Source of the DNA: Nocardioides conyzicola
Lineage (GTDB): Bacteria; Actinomycetota; Actinomycetes; Propionibacteriales; Nocardioidaceae
Assembly (NCBI RefSeq): GCF_039543825.1
Contig: NZ_BAABKM010000003.1
Span: 62,001 to 126,000 of the forward strand
Length of the DNA stretch: 64,000 nucleotides
Direction: 5' to 3'
The position numbers were made by a program, and so were the translations under genes. Shown piece by piece: positions 45,678-54,692 of the stretch. The notes beneath the pieces are model-generated. The model saw only the letters and a list, made by a program, of their open reading frames with translations. It was not told where the DNA came from and did no database searches. Positions within the stretch are counted from its first letter, which is position 1. Every line of letters starts with the position of its first letter.

Positions 45678-45753
45678 GCTGTAACGCCCGGTTACTGTCT
45701 GTTGCCCCATGCTGCAACCCCTGGGGTAGAGCCAGTAACACGGCGTTACAGCC
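45678..45753. repeat. Hairpin element R2 right of the AbiEi-like gene
   Basis: 76 nt. Left arm GCTGTAACGCCCGGTTACTG (from 45678) pairs with CAGTAACACGGCGTTACAGC (to 45752) with two mismatches. An inner CCCCA/TGGGG stem is present. Again each arm contains GTAAC-N5-GTTAC (45681-45695 and 45735-45749). The right half is identical to that of R1 for more than 20 bases. Lies in the 156-bp gap between the AbiEi-like gene and the convergent yebC, so it may also act as a terminator for both. Confidence 0.85.
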
Positions 45754-45782
45754 ACGCCCGATCAGGGAGACCGGTCCGCAGA

Positions 45783-46556
45783 TCAGGCGTCGGCCTCCTC
45801 GAGCTCCGCCATGATCTCGTCGGAGACGTCGAAGTTCGCGTAGATGTTCTGCACGTCGTCGAGGTCCTCGAGCACGTCGACGAGGTGCAGCACCTTGACG
45901 GCGCCCTCCTTGTCGAGGGCGACCTCCATGTCGGGGCGGAACTCGGCCTCGGCGGAGTCGTAGTCGACACCGGCCGCCTGCAGCGCCGTACGGACCCCGA
46001 CGAGGTCGCTGGCGTCCGAGATGACCTCGAAGCTCTCGTCGAGGTCGTTGACGTCCTCGGCACCGTGCTCGAGGGTCGCCTCGAGCACGTCGTCCTCGGA
46101 CACCTGCCGGCCCTCCTGCGTCTTGGGCACCACGACGACGCCCTTGCGGTTGAAGAGGAAGGACACCGAGCCCGGGTCCGCGAGCGAGCCGCCGTTGCGG
46201 GTCATGGCGGTGCGGACCTCCATGGCGGCGCGGTTCTTGTTGTCGGTGAGGCACTCGATCAGCAGCGCGACGCCGCCGGGGCCGTAGCCCTCGTACATGA
46301 TCGTCTGGTAGTCGGCGCCGCCGGTCTCCGCACCGGAGCCGCGCTTGACGGCGCGGTCGATGTTGTCCTTGGTGACCGAGGACTTCTTCGCCTTCTGGAT
46401 CGCGTCGAAGAGGGTCGGGTTGCCGGCGGGGTCACCGCCGCCCATCCGCGCGGCGACCTCGATGTTCTTGATCAGCTTGGTGAACATCTTGCCGCGCTTG
46501 GCGTCGACGACGGCCTTCTTGTGCTTGGTGGTCGCCCACTTGGAGTGGCCAGACAT
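45783..46556 (-). CDS. yebC: YebC/PmpR family protein
   Basis: 257-aa three-domain protein starting [45 protein letters not shown], the family signature. Members have been called transcription regulators (PmpR). Recent work on YebC-type proteins links them to translation through proline stretches, which would fit with EF-P nearby. In actinobacteria it lies between pdxT and ruvC; here the AbiEi-like insertion separates it from ruvC. Confidence 0.95.
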   Translation of the reverse strand: MSGHSKWATTKHKKAVVDAKRGKMFTKLIKNIEVAARMGGGDPAGNPTLFDAIQKAKKSSVTKDNIDRAVKRGSGAETGGADYQTIMYEGYGPGGVALLIECLTDNKNRAAMEVRTAMTRNGGSLADPGSVSFLFNRKGVVVVPKTQEGRQVSEDDVLEATLEHGAEDVNDLDESFEVISDASDLVGVRTALQAAGVDYDSAEAEFRPDMEVALDKEGAVKVLHLVDVLEDLDDVQNIYANFDVSDEIMAELEEADA

Positions 46557-46567
46557 ACGTCCCTCTT

Positions 46568-47167
46568 CTACTTAGCCTCGGACACCAGGTCCACGAACAG
46601 TCGGTGCACCCGGGAGTCGCCACCCACCTCGGGGTGGAACGACGTCGCCATCAGCGACCCCTGACGAACCGCAACGATCCTACCCGCGGCCTCGCCCCGC
46701 TCGACACGAGCAAGCGCCTCGACACCCGGCCCGATCGCCTCGACCCAGGGCGCCCGGATGAAGATCGCGTGCACCGGGTCGTCGAAGCCCGCGAAGACCA
46801 GGTCGCCCTCGAAGGAGTCGACCTGGCGGCCGAAGGCGTTGCGCCGGACCGTGATGTCCAGCCCGCCGAGCGTCTCCTGGTCGGCGGTCCCGTCCTCGAT
46901 CCGGTCGGCCAGCATGATCATCCCGGCGCAGGTGCCGAAGGCCGGCATCCCCTCCTTGAGCCGGTGCCGGATCGGCTCGAAGAGGTCGAAGGTGCGGGCC
47001 AGCTTGGCCATCGTGGTCGACTCCCCGCCGGGGATGACGAGCCCGTCGCAGGCGTCGAGCTCCGCCGTACGCCGGACCGTGGTCGCCCGGACGCCGAGCC
47101 CGTCGAGCATCCGGACGTGCTCGCGCACGTCACCCTGGACGGCGAGGACGCCGATGGTCGAGTTCAC
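46568..47167 (-). CDS. pdxT: Pyridoxal 5'-phosphate synthase glutaminase subunit
   Basis: 199-aa class I glutaminase supplying ammonia to Pdx[18 protein letters not shown] at the start, oxyanion loop IPGGESTTM, nucleophile Cys in [10 protein letters not shown], and the His/Glu pair in [12 protein letters not shown] at 47167 is chosen from homology. There is no Shine-Dalgarno, and TAGGCT ends eight bases before the GTG, so a leaderless message is likely. Divergent from the serine hydrolase gene that separates it from pdxS. Confidence 0.95.
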   Translation of the reverse strand: MNSTIGVLAVQGDVREHVRMLDGLGVRATTVRRTAELDACDGLVIPGGESTTMAKLARTFDLFEPIRHRLKEGMPAFGTCAGMIMLADRIEDGTADQETLGGLDITVRRNAFGRQVDSFEGDLVFAGFDDPVHAIFIRAPWVEAIGPGVEALARVERGEAAGRIVAVRQGSLMATSFHPEVGGDSRVHRLFVDLVSEAK

Positions 47168-47197
47168 GACAACGGAGCCTAGAGCGGTACGCCGACC

Positions 47198-47203
47198 TAC
47201 GAT
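47198..47203 (+). promoter_or_regulatory. Leaderless-type -10 element of the serine hydrolase gene
   Basis: TACGAT is followed by exactly seven bases and the ATG at 47211, the spacing expected when transcription starts at the A of the start codon. No Shine-Dalgarno is present. The divergent pdxT start codon is 43 bases away, so both promoters must overlap here. Confidence 0.55.
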
Positions 47204-47210
47204 CGACCGC

Positions 47211-48344
47211 ATGCGACCAGTCCGCCCGACCCTGCTCGTCGCCGTGGCGCTCGTAGGGGCTCTGCTGGCCGGCTGCGCCGACGACTCGGCGCCTGCGGCA
47301 CGGGCGACGACGGTCTCCGAGCGGACCGTCGACGGCTGGCCGACCACCACGCCGGCCGCAGCGGGGTTCGACACCACGCGGCTGAAGAAGCTCGCCCGCG
47401 AGGCGAAGCGCCTCGACAGCACCTGCTACGCGGTCGTCCGCAAGGGCCGCCTGGTCGGCGACTGGAACTGGGGTACGACGCGGCTGACCCCCCGCGAGGT
47501 CTTCTCGGTGACGAAGTCGGTCACCAGCGCGCTGGTCGGGATCGCCGTGCGCGACGGCTCGCTCTCCCTGGACGACAAGGTCGCCCGCTACGTCCCGCAG
47601 TGGCGCGGCACGGCGTCGCGGGCGGTCACCGTGCGCCACCTGCTCTCCAACGACAGCGGCCGCTTCTGGTCCGTCGAGTCGGACTACGTGACGATGTCCC
47701 GGGCCGCCGACCGCACGAAGTACGCGATCGGCCTCGACCAGCAGTACCCGCCCGGCACGGCGTGGGCCTACAACAACGCCGCCATCCAGGTCCTCGACCG
47801 GGTGATCAGCAAGGCGACCGGCATGCGGACCGCGGACTTCGCCGCCAAGCGCCTCTTCGGACCGCTCCGGATGAGGCATTCGCACCTGACGGCGGACACG
47901 AGCGGGCGGTCGACCAACACCTACTACGGCCTGCAGACCACGTGCCTCGACCTGGCCCGCTTCGCCCGGCTGTACCTCGACCAGGGCAAGGCCGACGGCA
48001 AGCGGGTCCTCCCCGCGTCGTACGTCCGCGCCTCCGTGGGCCGCTCGTCCACCGACCTCAACGCCGCCTACGGCTACCTCTGGTGGCTCAACCGGTACGG
48101 CGAGCTCCGCGGCTCCACCGACCAGGTGGATGCCGACGGCCAGCCCGTCACCCCGCACGAGGGCCGGCTGGTCCCCGGCGCCGCAGCGAACCTGTTCTCC
48201 GCGATCGGCCTCGGCGGCCAGATCGCGATGGTCGACCCGGCCACGCGCACGATCGTCGTCCGCATCGGACCCGGCCAGGCCGGGCCCGAGGGCGCCTACG
48301 GCCTGCGCAACGCCGCCCGGGCCGTCACCTGGGCGCTCGACTGA
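47211..48344 (+). CDS. Serine hydrolase lipoprotein, class C beta-lactamase family
   Basis: 377 aa. Signal peptide with lipobox LLAGC (Cys 22), then a beta-lactamase/transpeptidase-like domain with nucleophile motif SVTK (S99-K102) and the YNN motif (Y187-N189). The third motif is not obvious. The family includes class C beta-lactamases, D-amino acid peptidases and esterases (EstB). Lipid-anchored on the outer face. Plus-strand gene inserted between pdxT and pdxS, which in mycobacteria are separated by a thioesterase gene instead. Confidence 0.9.
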   Translation: MRPVRPTLLVAVALVGALLAGCADDSAPAARATTVSERTVDGWPTTTPAAAGFDTTRLKKLAREAKRLDSTCYAVVRKGRLVGDWNWGTTRLTPREVFSVTKSVTSALVGIAVRDGSLSLDDKVARYVPQWRGTASRAVTVRHLLSNDSGRFWSVESDYVTMSRAADRTKYAIGLDQQYPPGTAWAYNNAAIQVLDRVISKATGMRTADFAAKRLFGPLRMRHSHLTADTSGRSTNTYYGLQTTCLDLARFARLYLDQGKADGKRVLPASYVRASVGRSSTDLNAAYGYLWWLNRYGELRGSTDQVDADGQPVTPHEGRLVPGAAANLFSAIGLGGQIAMVDPATRTIVVRIGPGQAGPEGAYGLRNAARAVTWALD

Positions 48345-48353
48345 CGGTGCGGA

Positions 48354-49241
48354 CTACCAGCCGCGCTCGGCGAGCCGGTGCGGCTGCGGGATGTCCTCGA
48401 CGTTGATGCCGACCATCGCCTCGCCCAGACCCCGCGAGACCTTGGCGACCATGTCGGGGTCGTCGTGGAAGGTCGTGGCCTTGACGATGGCCTCGGCCCG
48501 CTGGGCCGGGTTGCCGGCCTTGAAGATGCCGGAGCCGACGAAGACTCCCTCGGCGCCGAGCTGCATCATCATCGCCGCGTCGGCCGGGGTGGCGATGCCG
48601 CCCGCGGTGAAGAGCACCACGGGGAGCTTGCCGGCCGTCGCGACCTCCTTGACCAGGTCGTACGGCGCCTGCAGCTCCTTGGCCGCGACGTAGAGCTCGT
48701 CGTCCTCGAGCGCACCGAGACGACGGATCTGCTTGCGGATCGTGCGCATGTGGGTGACGGCGTTGGACACGTCGCCGGTGCCGGCCTCGCCCTTGGAGCG
48801 GATCATGGCCGCACCCTCGGTGATGCGCCGCAGCGCCTCGCCCAGGTTGGTCGCACCGCACACGAACGGGACCGTGTAGGCCCACTTGTCGATGTGGTTC
48901 TCGTAGTCGGCCGGGGTCAGCACCTCGGACTCGTCGATGTAGTCGACACCCAGCGACTGCAGCACCTGCGCCTCGGCGAAGTGACCGATCCGCGCCTTGG
49001 CCATCACCGGGATCGAGACGGCCTCGATGATGCCGTCGATCATGTCCGGGTCGCTCATCCGCGAGACGCCGCCCTGGGCGCGGATGTCGGCCGGGACCCG
49101 CTCGAGCGCCATCACGGCGACCGCGCCGGCGTCCTCGGCGATCTTGGCCTGCTCGGCGTTGACGACGTCCATGATCACGCCACCCTTGAGCATCTCGGCC
49201 ATGCCGCGCTTGACCCGGGTGGTGCCAGTGCTTTCACTCAT
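48354..49241 (-). CDS. pdxS: Pyridoxal 5'-phosphate synthase lyase subunit
   Basis: 295-aa TIM barrel that makes PLP from ribose 5-phosphate, glyceraldehyde 3-phosphate and ammonia. [39 protein letters not shown] and [16 protein letters not shown] with the catalytic lysines, and the conserved C-terminal [10 protein letters not shown]. Works with PdxT encoded on the far side of the serine hydrolase gene. Its start overlaps the pgsA stop by eight bases. Confidence 0.97.
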   Translation of the reverse strand: MSESTGTTRVKRGMAEMLKGGVIMDVVNAEQAKIAEDAGAVAVMALERVPADIRAQGGVSRMSDPDMIDGIIEAVSIPVMAKARIGHFAEAQVLQSLGVDYIDESEVLTPADYENHIDKWAYTVPFVCGATNLGEALRRITEGAAMIRSKGEAGTGDVSNAVTHMRTIRKQIRRLGALEDDELYVAAKELQAPYDLVKEVATAGKLPVVLFTAGGIATPADAAMMMQLGAEGVFVGSGIFKAGNPAQRAEAIVKATTFHDDPDMVAKVSRGLGEAMVGINVEDIPQPHRLAERGW

Positions 49242-49863
49242 GTGACGAGGGTAGTGCTGCCTCCGCCAGGGCCTGCTTCCGGACCACCCACACCCGCTGG
49301 CAGACGGTCACGGTCGACGCGATCGCCAGCGCCCACAGGGCGACGTACATCAGCACGGGCAGGTCGAAGATCGCGCCCAGGCCGGTCAGCACGAGGATCG
49401 CGACCAGCCGGTCGGCCCGCTCCGCGATGCCGACCTTGACGTCGAAACCGAGGGTCTCTCCGCGGGATCGGGCGTACGACGTGACGCCGCCCATCAGCAG
49501 GCAGACCAGGCTGAGCACCAGGTAGAGACGGCTCGGCTCCTCCCACGCGAAGTAGAGCGCCAGGCCGATGAAGATCGCGCCGTCGCCGACCCGGTCGAGG
49601 GTCGAGTCCCAGAACGCCCCGAACTTGCTGACGCGCCCCGTCGTACGGGCCATGTAGCCGTCCAGGAGGTCGCTGAAGACGAAGGCGGTGATCACGAGGA
49701 CGCCGGTGAGCAGCTTGCCCTGCGGGAAGAAGACCAGGGCGCCGGCGCAGACGCCGAGGGTGCCGACGAGGGTCACGGCATCGGGGCTGACGCCCAGGCG
49801 GATCAGCAGGTGGGCTACGGGTGAGATGACCTTCGTGAAGAAGGCGCGGAAACGTTCCATCAT
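49234..49863 (-). CDS. pgsA: Phosphatidylinositol phosphate synthase (CDP-alcohol phosphatidyltransferase)
   Basis: 209-aa integral membrane enzyme. Its signature [20 protein letters not shown] then [15 protein letters not shown] fits D-x-x-D-G-x-x-A-R...G-x-x-x-D-x-x-x-D, and the FGA, DRxxDGA surroundings match mycobacterial PgsA1. It should therefore join CDP-diacylglycerol with inositol 1-phosphate rather than glycerol 3-phosphate. In mycobacteria the next two genes are the PIM acyltransferase and pimA; here pdxS follows directly, with an 8-bp overlap. Confidence 0.88.
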   Translation of the reverse strand: MMERFRAFFTKVISPVAHLLIRLGVSPDAVTLVGTLGVCAGALVFFPQGKLLTGVLVITAFVFSDLLDGYMARTTGRVSKFGAFWDSTLDRVGDGAIFIGLALYFAWEEPSRLYLVLSLVCLLMGGVTSYARSRGETLGFDVKVGIAERADRLVAILVLTGLGAIFDLPVLMYVALWALAIASTVTVCQRVWVVRKQALAEAALPSSHE

Positions 49864-49904
49864 GGCGGCAGCAGGCTACCGGGCGAGCCGGGCGTACGGC
49901 GCTT

Positions 49905-51092
49905 TCAGACCGCCTGCGGGACGGCCTGGGGGTGGTCGAGCACCGGGCCGAAGGCCAGCTCGGCGGCCCCGATCAGCGGCGAGTCGTCGCCGAGCGCGGC
50001 GGACCGCAGGGCGGCGTCGCCGCGCGGCGACAGCAGCGTGTTGCGCTGCACGGAGTCGACGACCCGCGCCTCGGCGGCCCGCCACACCTGGGCGAGCGAG
50101 CCACCCAGCACGACGACCTCGGGGTTGAAGAGGTTGACGATCGCGCGGATCCCCACACCGCACCAGTCGGCCACGTCGTTGACGGCCTCCGCGGCACGGG
50201 GCTCCCCCGCCCGGGCCGCTGCGATCACCTCGGCGACCGCCTCCGGTCCGCCGCCGGCGAGCCGGCCGGCGCGCTGGAGCAGCACGTTCTCGCCGACCTT
50301 GGTCTCCCAGCAGCCGACCGCGCCACAACGGCAGTCCGGCCCGGTGCCGTCGACCTGCATGTGGCCGACCTCGCCGGCGTACCCGCTGGCACCGGTCAGG
50401 GGGCGCCCACCGACCAGGAAGCCGCCGCCGATGCCGACGCTGGCGCTCAGGTAGGCCACGTCGGAGAAGCCGACCGCGGCGCCTCGGACGTGCTCGGCCA
50501 GGACGCCCAGGTTGGCGTCGTTGCCGGTCGAGACCGGCCGGTCGAGCCGCGTGGACAGGAGCTCGGTGAACGGCTCCTCCACCCAGCCCAGGTTGGGTGC
50601 GAACCGCACCATGCCGTCCTCGGCGCGCACGGCGCCGGGCACGGCGACCCCGACCCCGAGGCAGCGCAGGTGGCCGCTCGAGGCGGCGAGGGTCTCCTCG
50701 ATCATCTGCGCGACCGACTCGACCACGTGGGCCACGTCGTGCTCGCCGCGCTGGTGGCCCCGGGTGCGACGGTCCAGGACCTCGCCCCCGAGGCCCACCA
50801 GCGCGACGGCGATCCGGTCGACACCCACGTCGACCGCGACCACGACGTTGTCCTCGCTCGGGACCACGAGGTGCGAGGGTCGCCCGCGTCCACCCACCAC
50901 CGCCGTCTGCTCGGTGACCAGGCCGAGCGACTGCAGCTCACCGGTCAGCGCGCCGATCGTGCTGCGGTTGAGCCCGAGCTGCTTCGTGAGCACCGCTCGG
51001 GTGGTCGGTCCGAGCGTGTGCACCGTCTGGAGGATGGCGCGCAGGTTCGCGCGCCGCAGCTCCTCGGTGCCGACGCCGGTGGGGGTGGGCAC
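49905..51092 (-). CDS. ROK family regulator (XylR-type)
   Basis: 395 aa. N-terminal winged helix (NLRAILQTVHTLGPTTRAVLTKQLGLNRSTIGALTGELQSLGLV), then a ROK sugar-kinase-like domain with VAVDVGVDRIAVALVGLGG and the zinc motif CRCGAVGCWE (about residues 252-261). Last gene after xylF-xylG-xylH, 12 bases from xylH. Most likely the xylose-responsive repressor of this module and of itself. Its probable operators are in the xylF/xylA gap. Confidence 0.92.
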   Translation of the reverse strand: MPTPTGVGTEELRRANLRAILQTVHTLGPTTRAVLTKQLGLNRSTIGALTGELQSLGLVTEQTAVVGGRGRPSHLVVPSEDNVVVAVDVGVDRIAVALVGLGGEVLDRRTRGHQRGEHDVAHVVESVAQMIEETLAASSGHLRCLGVGVAVPGAVRAEDGMVRFAPNLGWVEEPFTELLSTRLDRPVSTGNDANLGVLAEHVRGAAVGFSDVAYLSASVGIGGGFLVGGRPLTGASGYAGEVGHMQVDGTGPDCRCGAVGCWETKVGENVLLQRAGRLAGGGPEAVAEVIAAARAGEPRAAEAVNDVADWCGVGIRAIVNLFNPEVVVLGGSLAQVWRAAEARVVDSVQRNTLLSPRGDAALRSAALGDDSPLIGAAELAFGPVLDHPQAVPQAV

Positions 51093-51104
51093 GTGCTACT
51101 CCCG

Positions 51105-52355
51105 TCAGATTCGTCCGCTGGCTGCGGCCTTGCGACGGCTGATCGCGTCGACGCTGGCCGCCACGAGCAGCACCAGACCGGTGACGATGTACTTCCGGCT
51201 GTCGGGCTGGTTCATCAGGCCCATGCCGTTGGCGATCGTCGCCACGACGGTGCCACCGATGATGGCGTCGACGACGCGACCCTTGCCTCCGAAGAGGCTG
51301 GTGCCACCGATGACCGCCGCGCCGACGGCGTACAGCAGCGTCTGGTTGCCACCGGTGACGTTGTTGACGCCACCGCTGTAGCTCGCCAGCATCAGGCCGC
51401 CGATCGCCGCGACCGTGGAGCACATCATGAAGCAGCTCAGCTGGACCAGCTTCACGTTGATGCCCGCGCGGCGCGCCGCCTCGGCGTTGCCACCGACGGC
51501 GTAGACGTGGCTGCCCCACCGGGTGCGGCTCAGCAGCACGGTGAGCACGACGGCGAGGCCGATGATGATGACCAGCGAGATCGGCACGCCCTTGATCGAC
51601 TTGATGTTCGCGTTCGGGCTGCGCTCGATCGAGAGGTAGAAGACGACCAGGAACGTCAGCACGGCGAGGCCACCCGACTTCATGGCCCAGAGCAGGTTCG
51701 GCTCGCTGGTCAGCCCGTTGCGACGCCGGCGCCGGTTGCTCACGAACGTCAGCCCGGCGTAGGCCCCCACGAGGACGACCGCGACGACCCAGCCGAGCCA
51801 GACCGGGAGGTTGTCGCTGTTGAGCTTCGCGATGAACTCACCGGAGTCGATCGACCCCTTCTCGCCGATGATCGACAGCACCACGCCCTGCAGGGCGAGG
51901 AACAACGCGAGCGTGACGACGAACGACGGGATGCCGAGCCTGGCGACCAGCGTCCCGATGCAGAAGCCGATCGCGGTCCCGGTCAGCAGACCGACCACGA
52001 TGGCCGCAGCGACCGGCCAGTCGTGGGAGGTGAGGAGCAGCGAGGTCACGGCCGCGGCCGTGCCGGCGGTGTAGCCCGCCGCGAGGTCGATCTCGCCGAG
52101 GAGCAGCACGAAGACGAGCCCCATCGCGATGATCGTGACGCCGGCCGACTGCTGGATCAGGTTGCCGAAGTTGAACGCCTTGGTGAAGGTCTCCGGCCGG
52201 AGGATGGAGAAGGCCACGACGAGCACGACCAGCCCGAGGACGGCCGGCATCGAGCCGACGTCGCCCCCTCGGAGCTTGGCGATGTAGTCGCCGACGATGC
52301 TGCCGACGGTGTCTCGGCCGTGCGCGTCCTGGGTCTCTTCGGTGACGGCGCTCAT
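51105..52355 (-). CDS. xylH: Xylose-type ABC transporter permease
   Basis: 416-aa permease with about ten or more helices. GLVFVLLLGEIDLAAGYTAGT and VVTLALFLALQGVVLSIIGEKGSI are typical of the XylH/RbsC group. The ATG at 52355 overlaps the ATPase gene by four bases; an upstream frame extension lies within that gene. Together with xylG and xylF imports a pentose, presumably xylose given the adjacent xylA. Confidence 0.93.
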   Translation of the reverse strand: MSAVTEETQDAHGRDTVGSIVGDYIAKLRGGDVGSMPAVLGLVVLVVAFSILRPETFTKAFNFGNLIQQSAGVTIIAMGLVFVLLLGEIDLAAGYTAGTAAAVTSLLLTSHDWPVAAAIVVGLLTGTAIGFCIGTLVARLGIPSFVVTLALFLALQGVVLSIIGEKGSIDSGEFIAKLNSDNLPVWLGWVVAVVLVGAYAGLTFVSNRRRRRNGLTSEPNLLWAMKSGGLAVLTFLVVFYLSIERSPNANIKSIKGVPISLVIIIGLAVVLTVLLSRTRWGSHVYAVGGNAEAARRAGINVKLVQLSCFMMCSTVAAIGGLMLASYSGGVNNVTGGNQTLLYAVGAAVIGGTSLFGGKGRVVDAIIGGTVVATIANGMGLMNQPDSRKYIVTGLVLLVAASVDAISRRKAAASGRI

Positions 52356-53110
52356 GCCGCATCTCCCTCGTTCAGCTTGCCGGTCGTGATCGCCGTGATG
52401 ATCCGCTCCCGGCTGGTGTCGACGACGTCCACCTGGGCGACCATCTGGCCGAGGTAGAGGACCGCGATGTCGTCGGCCACCTCGAAGACGTCGTTGAGGT
52501 TGTGGCTGATCAGCACGACTCCGAGACCGCGCTCCGCGAGCCGGCGCACCAGCAGGAGGACCTGCTCGGTCTGCGCGACGCCGAGAGCGGCGGTGGGCTC
52601 GTCGAGGATGACGACCTTCGAGTTCCAGAGGACGGCGCGCGCGATGGCGACCGTCTGGCGCTGGCCACCGGACAGGGAGGCGACGTGCGTGCGCACGGAC
52701 TTCAGCGTGCGCACGGACAGGCCATCGAGCGTCTCGCGAGCGCGAGCCTCCATGCTGTCCTCGTCGATCAGGCCGTTCTTGGTGACCTCGCGGCCGAGGA
52801 ACATGTTGTGGACCACGTCCAGGTTGTCGCACAGCGCGAGGTCCTGGTAGACGACCTCGATGCCCAGGGCGTTCGAGTCCCGTGGGCTCTTCACGTGGAC
52901 GGCGTTGCCCTCGAACGTGTAGTCGCCCTCGTCGAACGGGTAGATGCCGGCAATTCCCTTGATCAGCGTGCTCTTGCCGGCGCCGTTGTCGCCGACCAAG
53001 GCCGTCACGCGACCGGGTCGTACCGTCAGGTCGACACCGCGCAGCACGTGCACGGCACCGAAGCTCTTCTCAACGCCGCGCAGTTCCAGCAGCGGCTCTC
53101 CACTCGACAT
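52352..53110 (-). CDS. xylG: Sugar ABC transporter ATP-binding protein, single-domain
   Basis: 252-aa ATPase with one complete ABC domain: Walker A VGDNGAGKSTLIKG, signature LSGGQRQTVAIARAV, Walker B KVVILDEPTAALG. E. coli XylG has two fused domains of about 500 aa in total; this single-domain form, probably working as a homodimer, is common in actinobacterial sugar importers. Follows xylF after 93 bp that contain a strong hairpin. Confidence 0.92.
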   Translation of the reverse strand: MSSGEPLLELRGVEKSFGAVHVLRGVDLTVRPGRVTALVGDNGAGKSTLIKGIAGIYPFDEGDYTFEGNAVHVKSPRDSNALGIEVVYQDLALCDNLDVVHNMFLGREVTKNGLIDEDSMEARARETLDGLSVRTLKSVRTHVASLSGGQRQTVAIARAVLWNSKVVILDEPTAALGVAQTEQVLLLVRRLAERGLGVVLISHNLNDVFEVADDIAVLYLGQMVAQVDVVDTSRERIITAITTGKLNEGDAA

Positions 53111-53141
53111 TACTCACCCTCCCAGGGGTTCTGATCGTGAA

Positions 53142-53173
53142 GCGGGGGCCCGCCCAGTCGGACGGGCCCCCGC
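53142..53173 (-). terminator. Hairpin between xylF and xylG
   Basis: GCGGGGGCCCG (53142-53152) and CGGGCCCCCGC (53163-53173) form a perfect 11-bp stem with a 10-base loop, 31 bases after the xylF stop. Same position, after the binding-protein gene, as the hairpin in the peptide importer operon. Probably sets the binding protein above the ATPase and permease. Confidence 0.75.
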
Positions 53174-53203
53174 ATTTCAAGCTGTCAGATGACCGCTAAG
53201 CGG

Positions 53204-54319
53204 TCACGCGACTCCGTACTTCTTGCAGAGGTCCGCGATGCCCTTGCAGATGTCGGCGGCCGTGGCCTGACCGGCCGCGACCACGTCCTTGACGGTGTCG
53301 GCGGTGATCCACACGGGGGTGGCGAGCACCGACGGCACGTCCTTGCCGAGCTTCGAGTCGTTGACCGAGCCGGTCGCGATCGAGGACGGGTCATCGCCCT
53401 TGATGATCGCGATCGCCAGGTCGGCGGCAGCCTTCGCCTCGACGGAGGTGTCCTTGAAGACGGTGCCGGCCTGGTAGCCCTGCAGCACGTTGGCGAGGCC
53501 CTCGGACGTGGCGTCCTGACCGGTCACCAGGATCTTGCCCTCGACGCCAGCAGCCTTCTCGCGAGCGAGGACGCCGCCGGCCATGCCGTCGTTCGCCGTG
53601 ATGAGACCGACGAGGTCGGGGTGAGCAGCGTAGAACTGGTCGAAGACCTTGCCCGCGGTGTCCGGGTCCCAGTCACCGGTCTGGTCGCCGACGACGGTGT
53701 AGCTGCCGTCGTCCTTGATGACCTGCTCGTAGCCCTGCTTGAAGAGCGTCGCGTTGTTGTCGGTCGCGGCGCCGTTGATGAAGGCGATGTTGCCCTTGTC
53801 CTTGCCCGCGGCCTTGAGGGCGTCGATCAGGCCCTGGCCCTGCAGCGCGCCGACCTTCACGTTGTCGAAGGACACGTAGTAGTCCGCGCCGCCGCCCAGC
53901 GTGAGCCGGTCGTAGTCGATGACCGCGATGCCCGCGTTCTTGGCCTTGTCGATGCACGCCTTGCCCGAGTCAGGGTCGAGATCGGTCTCGATGAGGACCT
54001 TGACGCCCTCGGTGATCATCTGGTCGCAGAGCTGACCGAACGTGTCGGGCGAGCCCTCGGCGTTCTGGATGTCCGACTCGAGGCCAGCAGCCTTGAAGGC
54101 CGCCTCGAGGTTCGGTCGGTCCTGGGTCTCCCAGCGGACCGAGGACTTCGAGTCGGGCAGGATCACCCCGACCTTGCCCGTCGCCTTGCCGCCGCCGCCG
54201 GAGCCCCCGCCATCGGAGCCGCCGTCGCTGTCGCTGCTGCCACACGCGGCGAGCCCGCCGAACGCGAGCACCCCCACTGCGGCGAGGGACGCGATACGCG
54301 CACCCTTGTTCCTGACCAT
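53204..54319 (-). CDS. xylF: Xylose-type ABC transporter substrate-binding lipoprotein
   Basis: 371 aa from the ATG at 54319. It is chosen over one five codons earlier because GGAGGTCGAGG lies between them. Signal MVRNKGARIASLAAVGVLAFGGLAAC with lipobox LAAC, a Gly/Ser linker, then a periplasmic-binding-protein-1-type domain (KVGVILPDSKSSVRWETQDRPNLEAAFKAAG and CDQMITEGVKVLIETDLDPDSG). Anchored outside the membrane, it delivers sugar to XylH. First gene of xylF-xylG-xylH-ROK. Confidence 0.93.
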   Translation of the reverse strand: MVRNKGARIASLAAVGVLAFGGLAACGSSDSDGGSDGGGSGGGGKATGKVGVILPDSKSSVRWETQDRPNLEAAFKAAGLESDIQNAEGSPDTFGQLCDQMITEGVKVLIETDLDPDSGKACIDKAKNAGIAVIDYDRLTLGGGADYYVSFDNVKVGALQGQGLIDALKAAGKDKGNIAFINGAATDNNATLFKQGYEQVIKDDGSYTVVGDQTGDWDPDTAGKVFDQFYAAHPDLVGLITANDGMAGGVLAREKAAGVEGKILVTGQDATSEGLANVLQGYQAGTVFKDTSVEAKAAADLAIAIIKGDDPSSIATGSVNDSKLGKDVPSVLATPVWITADTVKDVVAAGQATAADICKGIADLCKKYGVA

Positions 54320-54380
54320 TTCCTCGACCTCCATGGTTCGGATCAGCCGTGACCGTCGTCATGTGATCGCAGTCACGGCT

Positions 54381-54401
54381 TAAGTTGTCCGGCACAACAT
54401 A
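54381..54401. promoter_or_regulatory. Operator-like repeat, class 1, xylF side
   Basis: Inverted repeat with half-sites AGTTGT and ACAACAT around CCGGC, 62 bases from the xylF ATG. Its 21 positions align with the xylA-side site at 54631-54651 at 16 of 21 bases. Confidence 0.6.
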
Positions 54402-54443
54402 CTGACGGAGCCCAGGCTGGGCAAGCACCTGCTCGGTCCTTGT

Positions 54444-54464
54444 TTTGTTGCACGTTCAAACCAA
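54444..54464. promoter_or_regulatory. Operator-like repeat, class 2, xylF side
   Basis: TTTGTTG-N6-CAAACCAA. Extended arms CTTGTTTTG (54439-54447) and CAAACCAAG (54457-54465) differ by one base from perfect. The pattern resembles Bacillus XylR (ROK) operators of the TTTGTT...CAAACTAA type. Confidence 0.6.
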
Positions 54465-54630
54465 GTGCGTCCCCGCCTGAGCGTGATCGAATCGTGATCT
54501 CCGCCGGGTGTGGCGGACCCGCTCCACGACGTCCGCCGGGAGGCTCCGACACCGGCCCGACTCGGTGCCGACACGCCGACGACATCGACGCGCTCGTACC
54601 AGGGGGTGCACTGTGACCCCGATCACCGGG

Positions 54631-54651
54631 TATGTTGTCGGCGGCAACATA
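54631..54651. promoter_or_regulatory. Operator-like repeat, class 1, xylA side
   Basis: Perfect palindrome GGGTATGTTG (54628-54637) and CAACATACCC (54645-54654) around TCGGCGG, 85 bases before the xylA ATG. Aligned with the site at 54381-54401. The 417-bp xylF/xylA gap contains no gene; besides the four operator-like sites I see only GC-rich sequence with short hairpins. Confidence 0.65.
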
Positions 54652-54692
54652 CCCGCCGCGCTCCCCCGAGCCGACGGGCCGATGATCTCGAC

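Noticed and set aside
52352..53110. xylG as a gene fragment because it has one ABC domain instead of two
   Set aside because: The single domain is complete from Walker A to the H-loop, with proper start and coupled stop; single-domain forms are common in actinobacterial sugar importers.
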